Positions 32,852 through 41,378 are shown, counted from the first letter of the stretch. The stretch: DNA of 64,000 nucleotides from Streptomyces radiopugnans (GCF_900110735.1 NZ_FOET01000002.1:373733-437732); one strand, 5' to 3'. The notes: generated by a model not told the origin, from the letters alone. Translations and numbers: made by a program.

Positions 32852-33319
32852 CCCCAGCGGTCAACGCGTAGCCGCGCCCGGCCCGTCCGCGAGCGGGAGG
32901 GCGCGTCCCCTCCGGGGACGGCCGCGCTCCACTCCGGGCATGCCGTGCTCCCGGCACTCCGGTGCGGGTGGCCGGGAGCAGGCGGCACGCGGCCACCCGC
33001 GCCGGCGGCCCCGGACGGAGGGGGACCCCGGAAAGCCCGGAAGCTCACCGCCCCGGGGCCGGCAGGCCGGACGGCACGGGCCCGCGCCCAGTCCCCGTGG
33101 AATCCGCCGCGCCCGGCGTCCGGGATTCCACGGGGAGCCGCTCCCCCGGGCTCCCCCGATTTCCTCCCCCGGCCCGCCTTCCGCACCGTACGCGCGCTCA
33201 CGCGCCTCCTGCCCGCGGTGCGTACCGGTCACGCGGTCACGCGAATCGGTCAGTTCCATTCGGCAAACGCGTCGGGTTTTCCTTTCCCGTCGCGCCCCAC
33301 AACGCTTGATTGGAGAACC
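32852..33319. other. Gap between the DUF4360 genes with a strong hairpin
   Basis: No gene seen. A perfect 14-bp stem (33092-33105 with 33123-33136, starting TCCCCGTGGAATCC) with a 17-base GC-rich loop probably ends the copy-1 transcript. A smaller hairpin is at 32904-32920 (CGTCCCC/GGGGACG). The last ~80 bp before copy 2 are A/T-richer and should hold its promoter; I find no CebR box there. Confidence 0.65.
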
Positions 33320-33994
33320 ATGTCCGGAGCACTTGCCGTGGGCGGTGCGATCGCGGCGTTATTCGCCTCGTCGCTCTCTTCGAGCATCGTCGCCCCGAAC
33401 CCGTCGTTCGAGGACGCGCCGACCGACAAGATGGTGATCGACGTCGTCACGGTCAACGGCTCGGGGTGTCCGCTGGGAACGGCGGCCGTGGCCGTCTCCC
33501 CCGACAACACCGCCTTCACCGTGACCTACAGCGACTACCTCGCCCAGGTCGGCGTCGGAGCCAGACCGACCGATTTTCGGAAGAACTGCCAGCTCAACCT
33601 GGCCGTACGCGTCCCGCAGGGCTTCACCTACGCGATCGCCAGCGTGAACTACCGCGGCTACGCCTACCTGGAGGAGGGCGCCACCGCCACCCAGAAGGCG
33701 CACTACTACTTCCAGGGCCAGGCCGAGACGAACGAGGGCGTCCACCGCTTCAACGGCCCGTTCGACGACAACTGGCAGGCGAACGACGTCACCGAGCTCG
33801 GCGCCCTGGTGTGGGCTCCGTGCGGCGAGATCCGCAACTTCAACATCAACACCGAACTGCGGGTCAGCGGCGGCACCTCGAACACCGCGGAGACCACGAG
33901 CTTCATCGCCATGGACTCCACCGACGGCGCCGTCAACACCGTCTACCAGCTCGCCTGGAAGAAGTGCGAGACCGGCGCCGGGGGCGGCGCGTGA
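33320..33994 (+). CDS. Secreted DUF4360 protein, copy 2, with a TTA codon
   Basis: 224 residues, a close paralogue of the gene at 32201; most of the DUF4360 domain is identical and long stretches are identical in DNA too. The signal-like start (MSGALAVGGAIAALFASSL) contains Leu14 encoded by TTA (33359-33361), the only TTA codon I found in the window; copy 1 has TTG there. In Streptomyces, TTA needs the bldA tRNA, which appears late, so this copy is probably translated mainly during development. The same TTGGAGAA context precedes the ATG. The four Cys are conserved. Two terminators follow. Confidence 0.87.
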   Translation: MSGALAVGGAIAALFASSLSSSIVAPNPSFEDAPTDKMVIDVVTVNGSGCPLGTAAVAVSPDNTAFTVTYSDYLAQVGVGARPTDFRKNCQLNLAVRVPQGFTYAIASVNYRGYAYLEEGATATQKAHYYFQGQAETNEGVHRFNGPFDDNWQANDVTELGALVWAPCGEIRNFNINTELRVSGGTSNTAETTSFIAMDSTDGAVNTVYQLAWKKCETGAGGGA

Positions 33995-34026
33995 CACCCC
34001 CTGCCCCGACCGCGCGCTGAGGCACC

Positions 34027-34098
34027 GCGGTGCGCGGAGCCCGGGCCGGACTCCGCGCACCGCCCGCAGGCGGCCCGCCCCCGCGGCGGGCCGCCTGC
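34027..34098 (+). terminator. Double terminator after DUF4360 copy 2
   Basis: Two perfect stems in a row: 13 bp (34027-34039 with 34051-34063, GCGGTGCGCGGAG arm) and 14 bp (34066-34079 with 34085-34098, GCAGGCGGCCCGCC arm). They occupy the start of the 342-bp gap 33995-34336; the rest of that gap should hold the promoter of the nucleotidyltransferase operon but shows no clear box. Confidence 0.85.
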
Positions 34099-34336
34099 CT
34101 GCCCGCTCGGCGTGTCCACCTCTCCCGTCCGCCCCGCCGGTCCGCTCCGGTGCGCCCGGTATCGGCCGGTATCGAACGGACGACGGCGGGTACCGGTGCT
34201 CTCGTGGAAGCCTCCGGCCCCGGTCGGCCGTACGACCGAGGAGGCCGGACCGGCACCCCGCGGCCCCCGGCGGTCCGCCAGGACGGCGGCGCGGTGTAGC
34301 GGCGGTGGGGAACGACGAGACGACCTGGAGAGCGGA

Positions 34337-35047
34337 GTGACTGTGACCGAGCATCCGGGCGAGGCGGCACCGGCCGAGCGGAACGTACCGGCCGCCACGC
34401 GCCCGGCGACCGGGACCGGCGGCGGGCAGGACCGCCGGGAGACCGACGAGGGGCTCGAGGAGCTGCCCCCGAACCTCACCCAGGCCATTCTGGAGGCCAC
34501 CAAGCAGGTGGCGTCCCTGCTGAAGGGCGCCGGACACCCCTTCGCCCTGGCGGGCAGCGTCGCCGTCTACGCCCACGGCGGTCCGGGGAACCTCCAGCAC
34601 GACGCCGACTTCTGCATCCTCCCCGAGGACGCCGACACGGTGGCCGCCACGCTCCGCGACGCCGGGCTGGAGGTGTACACCCCGCCGGAGGACTGGCTGC
34701 TCAAGGCCCGGTGCATGGGCCAGGACATCGACCTGATCTTCGAGCTGGCGCGGCAGCCGGTGACCCGCGAACTGCTGGGGCGGGCCGAGGAACTGCCCGT
34801 GGAGTCGGTCCGCATGCCCGTGCTGTCGGTGACCGACCTGCTCGCCAGCCTGCTGAACGCCTTCACCGAGCACCACTGCGACTTCGGCGCCGTGCTGCCG
34901 ATCGCGCGGGCCCTCCGGGAGAAGGTCGACTGGTCCCGGGTGCGGCGCGAGTGCGGTTCGGCGCCGATGCCGGACGCCTTTCTCTACCTGCTGGAACGCC
35001 TGCAGGTCATCTCGCCGGAGGACGACGACCGTGGAGGACGGCCATGA
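34337..35047 (+). CDS. Nucleotidyltransferase-fold protein
   Basis: 236 residues from GTG 34337 (GGAG six bases upstream). The first ~45 residues are low-complexity. The core reads FALAGSVAVYAHGG then QHDADFCILPEDAD: the G-S plus D-x-D pattern of the minimal nucleotidyltransferase domain, as in aminoglycoside nucleotidyltransferase-like or AbiEii-like proteins. CMGQDIDLIFEL gives a further acidic strand. No antitoxin-like partner is present, so a toxin role is not supported. It overlaps the BON-domain gene by 4 bp (ATGA), and that gene overlaps a phosphoesterase gene the same way, so the three are translationally coupled. Substrate unknown. Confidence 0.78.
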   Translation: MTVTEHPGEAAPAERNVPAATRPATGTGGGQDRRETDEGLEELPPNLTQAILEATKQVASLLKGAGHPFALAGSVAVYAHGGPGNLQHDADFCILPEDADTVAATLRDAGLEVYTPPEDWLLKARCMGQDIDLIFELARQPVTRELLGRAEELPVESVRMPVLSVTDLLASLLNAFTEHHCDFGAVLPIARALREKVDWSRVRRECGSAPMPDAFLYLLERLQVISPEDDDRGGRP

Positions 35048-35331
35048 CGGAGCCCGACACCAGCCGGGGGAACCGGACAAGCGGCGCGGACAACACCGAG
35101 TACCGCATCGCCCACCTGCAGGAGAGGCTCGTCCGCGAGGAGGTCGCCGAACTCGGCATGCGCATCGAGTCCCGCGGCGGCACGGTGGTCGTCAGCGGCA
35201 CCGTCCCCACCGCCGAGTGCCGCGACACCGTCGTGCGCGTCGCGGAGGAGGAGATGGGCGGCACACCGGTACGGACCGACATCGTCGTGGCCGACCCCAC
35301 CGCCCCCGACCGCCCTGAGGAGCTGGCATGA
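35044..35331 (+). CDS. BON-domain small protein
   Basis: 95 residues. The BON fold fits residues ~20-80: helix AHLQERLVREEVAELGM, strand IESRGGTVVVSGTVPTAECRDTVVRVAEEEMGG described as positions 41-73, strand VRTDIVVADP. BON domains usually bind phospholipids or other hydrophobic surfaces, but here there is no signal peptide or membrane segment, so it is cytoplasmic. Four-base ATGA overlaps at both ends tie it to the nucleotidyltransferase and the phosphoesterase. Confidence 0.82.
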   Translation: MTEPDTSRGNRTSGADNTEYRIAHLQERLVREEVAELGMRIESRGGTVVVSGTVPTAECRDTVVRVAEEEMGGTPVRTDIVVADPTAPDRPEELA

Positions 35332-36092
35332 TCCGCATCGCAGCCGTCGGCGACATCCACATGGGGCCGGACAGCAAGGGGGTGCTGCGCCCCGCCTTCG
35401 AGACCCTGCCCGACTGCGCCGACCTCCTGCTGCTCGCCGGGGACCTGACCCGCCACGGCACGCCCGAGGAGATGCGGGTCGTCGCCGAGGAGGTCGCGGA
35501 CCTGCGGGTGCCGGTGATCGCCGTGCTGGGCAACCACGACCACCAGGACGAGCGCCCGGAGGAGGTCACCGCGGTGCTGCGGGACGCGGGCGTGACCGTC
35601 CTGGAGGGCGAGGGGACGGTCCTGGAGGTGAACGGCACCCGCGTCGGCGTCGCGGGGACCAAGGGGTTCGGCGGAGGGTTCGCCGGGCGCAGCGGCGGCG
35701 AGTTCGGCGAGCCGATCATGAAGGAGTTCATCCGCTACACCCGCCGCTGCGCGGACGGTCTGCGGGCCTCGCTGGAGGAGCTGGACCGGCGGGGGTGCGC
35801 CGTACGGATCGCCCTGACGCACTTCTCCCCCGTGCCCGACACCCTCGCCGGCGAGCCGCTGGAGATCTACCCCTTCCTGGGCAGCTACCTGCTGGCCGAG
35901 GCGGTGGACGCGGCGGGCGCCGACCTGGCCGTCCACGGGCACGCTCACGCGGGCACCGAGCACGGTATTACCAGCGGCGGTGTGCGGGTGCGCAACGTCG
36001 CCCAGCCGGTCATCCGGCGCGCCTTCGCGGTGTACCACCTGGAACCCGGCGCGGAACGCGGGGCCGGGGCGCTGGCCGAGGCCTCCCGCTGA
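35328..36092 (+). CDS. Metallophosphoesterase (calcineurin-like)
   Basis: 254 residues. All five metal-binding blocks of the family are present: AVGDIHMG, LAGDLTRHG, LGNHDHQ, ALTHFSP and VHGHAHAG. It should be a binuclear-metal phosphodiesterase or phosphatase. VAGTKGFGGGF and the insertion around YTRRCADGL are seen in the actinobacterial subgroup found beside nucleotidyltransferases. The ATG overlaps the BON gene stop. Pairing of a nucleotidyltransferase with a phosphoesterase suggests opposing modification of one molecule, which is inference. Confidence 0.88.
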   Translation: MIRIAAVGDIHMGPDSKGVLRPAFETLPDCADLLLLAGDLTRHGTPEEMRVVAEEVADLRVPVIAVLGNHDHQDERPEEVTAVLRDAGVTVLEGEGTVLEVNGTRVGVAGTKGFGGGFAGRSGGEFGEPIMKEFIRYTRRCADGLRASLEELDRRGCAVRIALTHFSPVPDTLAGEPLEIYPFLGSYLLAEAVDAAGADLAVHGHAHAGTEHGITSGGVRVRNVAQPVIRRAFAVYHLEPGAERGAGALAEASR

Positions 36093-36159
36093 CCCTCCGG
36101 TGCGCCCGCCGCCGCACCGGCCCGCGCACCCGCCCGCGCGCACGAGAGGAGAGCACGCC

Positions 36160-37962
36160 GTGCACGACGCCACCGGGGCCGACCGCGGACCCCCTTCCCC
36201 GGACGACGCCCGGGCCCGGCTGGGGCGTGTCGCCGCGGAGGCCTTCGGCTGGAGTGAGCTGCGTCCCGGCCAGGCCGAGGCCATGGAACAGGTGCTGCAC
36301 GGCCGGGACGCGCTGGTGGTGATGCCCACCGGTGCGGGGAAGTCCGCCGTCTACCAGGTGCCCGCGGTACTGCTGCCCGGCCCCACCGTGGTGGTCTCCC
36401 CCCTGATCGCGCTCCAGCGGGACCAGGTCGAGGGGCTGTCGGAGAGCGAGGCGCCGGACGCCCCGACGGCCGTCGCGGTCAACTCCGCCCAGGGCGCCGG
36501 CGAGACCGCCGAGGCCTGGCGGGCCGTGCGCGAGGGGGACGCGGAGTACCTGCTCCTCTCCCCCGAGCAGCTGGCCAAGGACGAGGTGGTGGAGAGGCTG
36601 GCGCGGACCGGGCCGTCGCTGTTCGTGGTCGACGAGGCCCAGTGCGTCTCCTCCTGGGGGCACGACTTCCGCCCCGACTACCTGCGCCTGGGGCATGTGG
36701 CGCGGCGGCTGGGCCGCCCCACCGTCCTCGCCCTGACCGCCACCGCCGCCCCTCCCGTGCGCGAGGAGATCGTCGAGCGCCTGGGCATGGAGCGTCCCGC
36801 CCGGATCGTGGCCGGCTTCGACCGCCCGAACCTCCGCCTGGAGGTGCGCAGCTTCCTGGACGAGGCGGAGAAGCGCCGGGCCGTGGTGGAGCGGGCCGCC
36901 GCCGAGGCCAAGCCGGGCATCGTCTACACCGCCACGCGCAGGGAGGCGGAGGAGTACGCGGAGCAGCTGGCGGAGCTCGGTCTGTCGGCCGTCGCCTACC
37001 ACGCGGGCCTGCGGTCGGCCGAGCGCTCCCGCGCCCACGAGGCGTTCCTCGACGGCGGGCTGGACGTGGTGGTGGCCACCTCCGCCTTCGGAATGGGCAT
37101 CGACAAGCCGGACGTGCGGTTCGTGCTGCACGCCTCCGTACCCGGCTCGCCGGACGCCTACTACCAGGAGATCGGCCGGGCCGGGCGCGACGGCGCCCCG
37201 GCGTCGGCCGTGCTGCACTACCGGTCCGAGGACCTGGGGCTCCAGAAGTTCTTCTCCTCCGGGCGCCCCGACACCGGAACACTGGCCGACGTCGCCGGAG
37301 CGGTGTACGGCCGCGGTGCCCCGCTGCCCGCGTCGCGGGTGCGCGAGCGGACCGGGCTGTCCGCCAGCCGTCTCACCGCCGCCGTCAACCTCCTGGAGGA
37401 GGCCGGGGCGGTGGCCGTCACCCCGGACGGCGAGCTGGTGCCGACCGGGGACGCCGACCCCGAGGAGGCCGCCGACCGCGCGGCGGAGCTGGCCGAGGCG
37501 CGGCACAGGCTGGAACGGTCGAGGGTGGAGATGATGCGCGGCTACGCCGAGACCACCGGCTGCCGCCGCCGCTTCCTGCTGGGGTACTTCGGCGAGGAGT
37601 ACGAACCGCCCTGCGGCAACTGCGACAACTGCCTGGCGGCCGAGGAGGAACGGAACCGGGCGCGGGACGGGGAGGGCCGCGAGCCGGAGCGGTACGAGGA
37701 GCGGGGGGCGCGCGGCCTGCCCGACCGGCCCGTGCCCCGTGTCGAGGAGGGTCCGCGACCGGACGCGGGCCGGTTCCGCACCGGGGCGCGGGTGCGCCAC
37801 CGCGAGTGGGGCGAGGGCCTGGTGATGAGCGAGGAGGAGGACCGGATCACCGTCCTGTTCGACACGGTCGGCTACCGCACCCTGTCTCTGGACGCCGTGG
37901 TCGGGCAGGGACTGCTCGCCCTCGACGAGGAGGCGGACGGCCCCGACGAGGAGGGCGGCTGA
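36160..37962 (+). CDS. recQ: RecQ-family ATP-dependent DNA helicase
   Basis: 600 residues from GTG 36160, preceded by GAGAGGAGAG. Helicase core: motif 0 RPGQAEAM, Walker A PTGAGKSAVY (56-65), motif II DEAQ (158-161; E. coli RecQ has DEAH), ALTATAAPPV, motif V-VI ATSAFGMGIDKPDVR and QEIGRAGRDG. The RecQ zinc site is present (GCRRRFLLGYFGEEYEPPCGNCDNC region, about 466-490). There is no HRDC domain; instead the C terminus (about 540-585, GARVRHREWGEGLVM) looks like the small beta-barrel found at the end of UvrD/PcrA helicases. It starts 67 bp after the phosphoesterase gene and may share its promoter. Confidence 0.93.
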   Translation: MHDATGADRGPPSPDDARARLGRVAAEAFGWSELRPGQAEAMEQVLHGRDALVVMPTGAGKSAVYQVPAVLLPGPTVVVSPLIALQRDQVEGLSESEAPDAPTAVAVNSAQGAGETAEAWRAVREGDAEYLLLSPEQLAKDEVVERLARTGPSLFVVDEAQCVSSWGHDFRPDYLRLGHVARRLGRPTVLALTATAAPPVREEIVERLGMERPARIVAGFDRPNLRLEVRSFLDEAEKRRAVVERAAAEAKPGIVYTATRREAEEYAEQLAELGLSAVAYHAGLRSAERSRAHEAFLDGGLDVVVATSAFGMGIDKPDVRFVLHASVPGSPDAYYQEIGRAGRDGAPASAVLHYRSEDLGLQKFFSSGRPDTGTLADVAGAVYGRGAPLPASRVRERTGLSASRLTAAVNLLEEAGAVAVTPDGELVPTGDADPEEAADRAAELAEARHRLERSRVEMMRGYAETTGCRRRFLLGYFGEEYEPPCGNCDNCLAAEEERNRARDGEGREPERYEERGARGLPDRPVPRVEEGPRPDAGRFRTGARVRHREWGEGLVMSEEEDRITVLFDTVGYRTLSLDAVVGQGLLALDEEADGPDEEGG

Positions 37963-37993
37963 CCCGCGCACCCCGGTGGCCCGGCCCGCGGGC

Positions 37994-38779
37994 TCAGGGC
38001 GCCCGGTTCTCGACCGAGAACAGGGCGCCCTGCGGGTCCCGGACGACCGCCTGCCGCCCCGAGGGGGTGTCGGCCGGGGCGGAGACCACCTCGGCTCCCA
38101 GAGCCTCCGCCTTCACCGCCGCCGCGTCCACGTCCTCGACGCGGAAGTGGACGTGCCAGTGCGGCCGCACCCGCGGGTCGGGCGCGTCCTCCACCGCTCC
38201 GCCGCTCAGCCCCGCCACGGTGCGCTTGTCGATGCGCAGGATCACCCGGTCGTGCTCGTAGCGGATGTCGTAGCGCTCGGGGTCCCCCTTGTCCCAGCCG
38301 AACACCTCACCGTAGAAGAGCGCGGCGGCGAAGGCGTCGCGGGTCAGCAGCTCCAGCCAGGAGGGGGCGTTGACCCTGCTCCCGGCCTGCCACTCCGGGT
38401 CGATCCCGCCCTCCCAGATCCCGAAGACCGCCCCCGCCGGATCGGCCGCCCACGCCACCCGGCCGGAGGCGAACCGCACCGGTCCCACGGCGACGGTCGC
38501 CCCGCGCTCGCGCACCCGCCCGGCCGCGACGTCGACGCTGTCGGAGGCGAAGTACGCGGTCCAGGCGGTGAGGGTGCGCAGGCTGTCCTTGGCCTCGCCC
38601 AGTCCGGCGACCGGGACGTCCCCGGCCAGCGCGACCACGTAGTGGCCGAGCCGCTGCGAGCCCGGCCGGTACCGCCAGCCGAAGAGTTCGCCGTAGAAGT
38701 TCTGCGCGGCCTCCAGGTTGGGAGCCAGCAGGGTGACCCAGCAGGGCGCGCCCTGCGGCACGCGCTCGGTCTCCGTCAC
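37994..38779 (-). CDS. VOC-family protein with two glyoxalase-like domains
   Basis: 261 residues from a GTG. Two VOC repeats are visible: PCWVTLLAPNLEAAQNFYGELFGW (about 11-34) and PSWLELLTRDAFAAALFYGEVFGWDKG (about 137-163), each followed by strands and a final DPQGA or DPAGA segment. The group includes the hydroxylases and antibiotic-binding proteins of Streptomyces, but no metal triad can be assigned with confidence. The ribosome-binding site is weak. It converges with recQ (31-bp gap). Function unknown. Confidence 0.85.
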   Translation of the reverse strand: MTETERVPQGAPCWVTLLAPNLEAAQNFYGELFGWRYRPGSQRLGHYVVALAGDVPVAGLGEAKDSLRTLTAWTAYFASDSVDVAAGRVRERGATVAVGPVRFASGRVAWAADPAGAVFGIWEGGIDPEWQAGSRVNAPSWLELLTRDAFAAALFYGEVFGWDKGDPERYDIRYEHDRVILRIDKRTVAGLSGGAVEDAPDPRVRPHWHVHFRVEDVDAAAVKAEALGAEVVSAPADTPSGRQAVVRDPQGALFSVENRAP

Positions 38780-38939
38780 GGCCGATCACCACACCGTCTC
38801 TCGTCCGGGCCGTCTCGTCGGGCCGTCTTCTCCGGGCTGCCGCGGCTCCCTCCCGCCAGACCGATGCTGCCCTCTCGCGGCGCCGGTGGGAAACCGGCGT
38901 CCACCAACCGGGGCAACGGCCGTCCCCGGCGGGGGCCGT

Positions 38940-39749
38940 TCAGGGGCGGCGCCAGGAGTCGCTCTCCAGGTGGGAGCCGGCCTGCGGGCCCATCCGCAGC
39001 ATGCCGCCGTCGACCGCCCACGACGCGCCGGTGACGTAGGCGGCGTCCGGCCCGGCGAGGAAGGCGACCACGGCCGCCACCTCGCGGGCGTCGCCGGGCC
39101 GCCCCGCGGGGATGCCGGGCCGCTTCTCGGTGGTCACGTCGGTGTCCTCCTGGCCGGTCATCGGCGTGGCGATCTCGCCGGGCGCGACGGCGTTGACGGT
39201 GATCCTGTCGGCGGCCAGTTCCAGGGCCATGACCTGGGTGAGCAGGCCGAGTCCGCCCTTGGCCGCGCAGTAGGGCGCGGCCCCCACCCGCGGCTGGTGC
39301 TCGTGGACGCTGGTGATGTTGACGATCCTGCCGCCGTCGCCCTGCCGGATCATGCGGCGGGCGGCGCGCTGCCCGCACAGGAAGGGGCCGACGAGGTCGA
39401 CGTCGAGTACCTGCCGGACGGTGTCGAGGCCGATGTCGAGGAAGGGGGTGGCGGTGCCGGTGCCGGCGTTGTTGACCAGGACGTCGATCCTGCCGAGTTC
39501 GTCGGCGAGGCGGTCGACCGCGTCGACCGCGGCGGGCAGGTCGGTGAGGTCCATCCGCTCGACGGCGGCCCGGCGTCCGTGGGAACGCACCTCCTCGGCC
39601 GTCTCCCGCGCGCCCTCCTCGTCCTCGTGCCAGGTGATGCCGATGTCCATCCCCTGCTCGGCCAGGCGTACGGCGGTGGCGCGGCCGATCCCCGAGTCCG
39701 CACCCGTGATCACCGCGACGCGGGCGGGGGATTCGCTGTGTGCGTTCAT
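38940..39749 (-). CDS. SDR-family oxidoreductase (glucose 1-dehydrogenase/FabG-like)
   Basis: 269 residues. TGADSGIG (15-22), NNAG (93-96), catalytic Ser147, Tyr160 and Lys164 (YCAAK), and the C-terminal GASWAVDGGM typical of tetrameric classical SDRs. THE second strand reads GITWHEDEEGA, which lacks an acidic residue right at its end and fits NADP. The start has a perfect AGGAGGT seven bases before the ATG at 39749. NITSVHEHQPRVGAAPY closely resembles glucose 1-dehydrogenase-type SDRs (VHEx motif). Substrate uncertain. Single-gene unit. Confidence 0.92.
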   Translation of the reverse strand: MNAHSESPARVAVITGADSGIGRATAVRLAEQGMDIGITWHEDEEGARETAEEVRSHGRRAAVERMDLTDLPAAVDAVDRLADELGRIDVLVNNAGTGTATPFLDIGLDTVRQVLDVDLVGPFLCGQRAARRMIRQGDGGRIVNITSVHEHQPRVGAAPYCAAKGGLGLLTQVMALELAADRITVNAVAPGEIATPMTGQEDTDVTTEKRPGIPAGRPGDAREVAAVVAFLAGPDAAYVTGASWAVDGGMLRMGPQAGSHLESDSWRRP

Positions 39750-39974
39750 CAGACCTCCTGGATCGGTTCCCGGGCCGGGTTCCGGTACCCGGGCGCCTTG
39801 CGGCGAAACGGCCTCGTCCCCCGGCGGCGGGGCCGCCAAGGCCGCCTCCGGGCCGCCTTTTGACCACCATTCGGCCTAATCGTGGTGACCTTCAGGGCGG
39901 TCGGGCGTTGGTCACGGCACCACCGCCTCCAGTCGGGCGGATGGGTGTTTGTTCGCTATAAGGAGTGACTCTTC

Positions 39975-40340
39975 ATGTCGCGTATTGCCAAGGCTGTCGC
40001 CGTGACGGCCGCCGCCGGTGCCGCTCTGGCCGGTTCCGCCGGAGTCGCCGCCGCCGACGCCGGGGCGCAGGGCGCCGCCATCGGCTCCCCGGGCGTCATC
40101 TCCGGCAATGTCGTCCAGGTGCCGGTCCACATCCCGGTCAACGCCTGTGGCAACACGGTCAACATCGTCGGCCTGCTGAACCCGGCCTTCGGCAACACCT
40201 GCATCAACGGGAACCAGTTCCAGGCCAAGAAGGACCACGGCAAGAAGCACCACGCCAAGAAGGACCACGGGAAGAAGCACTACGACAAGAAGGACCACGG
40301 CAAGAAGGACTACGGCAAGAAGCACCACGGCGGTCGCTGA
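39975..40340 (+). CDS. Short chaplin with a Lys/His/Asp-rich decapeptide-repeat tail
   Basis: 121 residues. A signal peptide (1-27, MSRIAKAVAVTAAAGAALAG start) is followed by one chaplin domain (about 36-80): GSPGVISGNVVQVPVHIPVN, with Cys58 and Cys76 in the conserved positions of the disulfide loop (NACGNTVNIVGLLNPAFGNTC is 56-76). Chaplins are secreted, assemble into amyloid at the air-water interface and coat aerial hyphae. Unusually the protein continues with a tail (84-121) of 3.5 copies of a decapeptide, KKDHGKKHHA-like, giving a strongly basic, His-rich end. There is no sortase signal. AAGGAG lies ahead of the ATG. A very strong terminator follows. Confidence 0.9.
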   Translation: MSRIAKAVAVTAAAGAALAGSAGVAAADAGAQGAAIGSPGVISGNVVQVPVHIPVNACGNTVNIVGLLNPAFGNTCINGNQFQAKKDHGKKHHAKKDHGKKHYDKKDHGKKDYGKKHHGGR

Positions 40341-40372
40341 CCGCGCCGCCGGCCGAGTCCGGATCCTAAGGA

Positions 40373-40417
40373 ACCTCCGGGGAGGAGGCCCGTGGCACGG
40401 GCCTCCTCCCCGGAGGT
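40373..40417. terminator. 21-bp perfect-stem terminator after the chaplin gene
   Basis: The arms 40373-40393 and 40397-40417 are perfectly complementary over 21 bp with a 3-base loop (GGC). It lies between the chaplin gene and the end of the convergent LacI-like gene and would stop both. Confidence 0.92.
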
Positions 40418-40454
40418 CTTCGCTGCCCGCGCCACCGTCCGGGCGGGCCCGGCG

Positions 40455-41378
40455 TCAGGCGGTGGAGGGGACGGCGCAGCGTGCGGTGCTGCCCCGGGGC
40501 ACGCACCGGGCGGTGGGCGACCACCGCTCGGCGACCGGGAGGCCGTCGACCAGTTCCAGCACCGACTCGGCCACCAGTACGCCGTACTGGTGCACGTCCA
40601 CGCTCATGGTGGTCAGCGGCGGCGACGCCAGGCGGCACATCGTCGAGTCGTCCCAGGCGATCAGGCTGAGCCGCTCGGGGACGGCGACGCCCATCTCCTT
40701 GGCAGCGCCCAGCCCGGCGACCGCCATCACGTCGTTGTCGTAGAGGATCGCGGTGGGCGGCTCCGGCCGGCGCAGCAGCTCCGCGGTGAGCCCGGCCCCC
40801 GACTCGTCGGAGTAGTCGCCCTCGACGACCACCGGTTCGACACCGGCCTCCCGGCACCCCTGAACCAGTGCCTCGGTGCGGGCACGGGTGTGCAGCAGTC
40901 CCGCCGGGCCGCTGACCCGGGCGATACGGCGGTGGCCGAGGTCGAGCAGGTGCGCCAGCGCCTCGCGCACCGGACCCGCGTCGTCGGTGCGGACCGCGGG
41001 CATGGGCGTGCCTCCGCCGCCGCCCGCCTCCGCTCCGCCTCCGGGGGCGTCACTGCCCGCACCCGCCAGGACGGCGGGCAGCCCCAGTTCGCGCAGGACC
41101 GGCAGCCGCCGGTCGTCGACGGTGCGGTTGACCACCACGACCGCCTCGACCAGCCCGCGCTCCGCCCACCGGCGGTAGGCGGCGATCTCCGCCTCCTGGT
41201 CCGCCACGACGTGCAGCAGGAGGGACAGGCCGCGCTCGGCGAGCCGTTCTTCGATGCCGGCGATGAACTCCATGAAGAACGGCTCGATGCCCAGCAGCCT
41301 CGCGGGACGCGCGAGCACCAGCCCGACGGCTCCCGAGAACCCGGCGCCCGCCGTCCCGGTGTGTTCCGAAGCGTCCAC
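40455..41378 (-). CDS. LacI-type sugar-sensor domain without DNA-binding domain
   Basis: 307 residues from GTG. The whole protein is the periplasmic-binding-like effector core of LacI/GalR regulators: GAVGLVLARPARLLGIEPFFMEFIAGIEERLAERG begins at residue 15, then a Gly-rich insert (about 112-122), LGHRRIARVSGP, RTEALVQGCREAG, AILYDNDVMAVAGLGAAKEMG, SLIAWDDSTMCRLASPPLTTM and the final CVPRGST. The ~55-residue helix-turn-helix and hinge that precede this core in the family are absent, and the upstream sequence is the mannosidase gene, so they are not hidden in another frame. The start codon follows the mannosidase stop directly (TGA-GTG). A sugar-binding co-factor or remnant regulator is possible. 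Confidence 0.85.
   Translation of the reverse strand: MDASEHTGTAGAGFSGAVGLVLARPARLLGIEPFFMEFIAGIEERLAERGLSLLLHVVADQEAEIAAYRRWAERGLVEAVVVVNRTVDDRRLPVLRELGLPAVLAGAGSDAPGGGAEAGGGGGTPMPAVRTDDAGPVREALAHLLDLGHRRIARVSGPAGLLHTRARTEALVQGCREAGVEPVVVEGDYSDESGAGLTAELLRRPEPPTAILYDNDVMAVAGLGAAKEMGVAVPERLSLIAWDDSTMCRLASPPLTTMSVDVHQYGVLVAESVLELVDGLPVAERWSPTARCVPRGSTARCAVPSTA

Noticed and set aside
34337..35047. Nucleotidyltransferase as an AbiEii-type toxin
   Set aside because: No antitoxin gene next to it; the coupled neighbours are a BON protein and a phosphoesterase.
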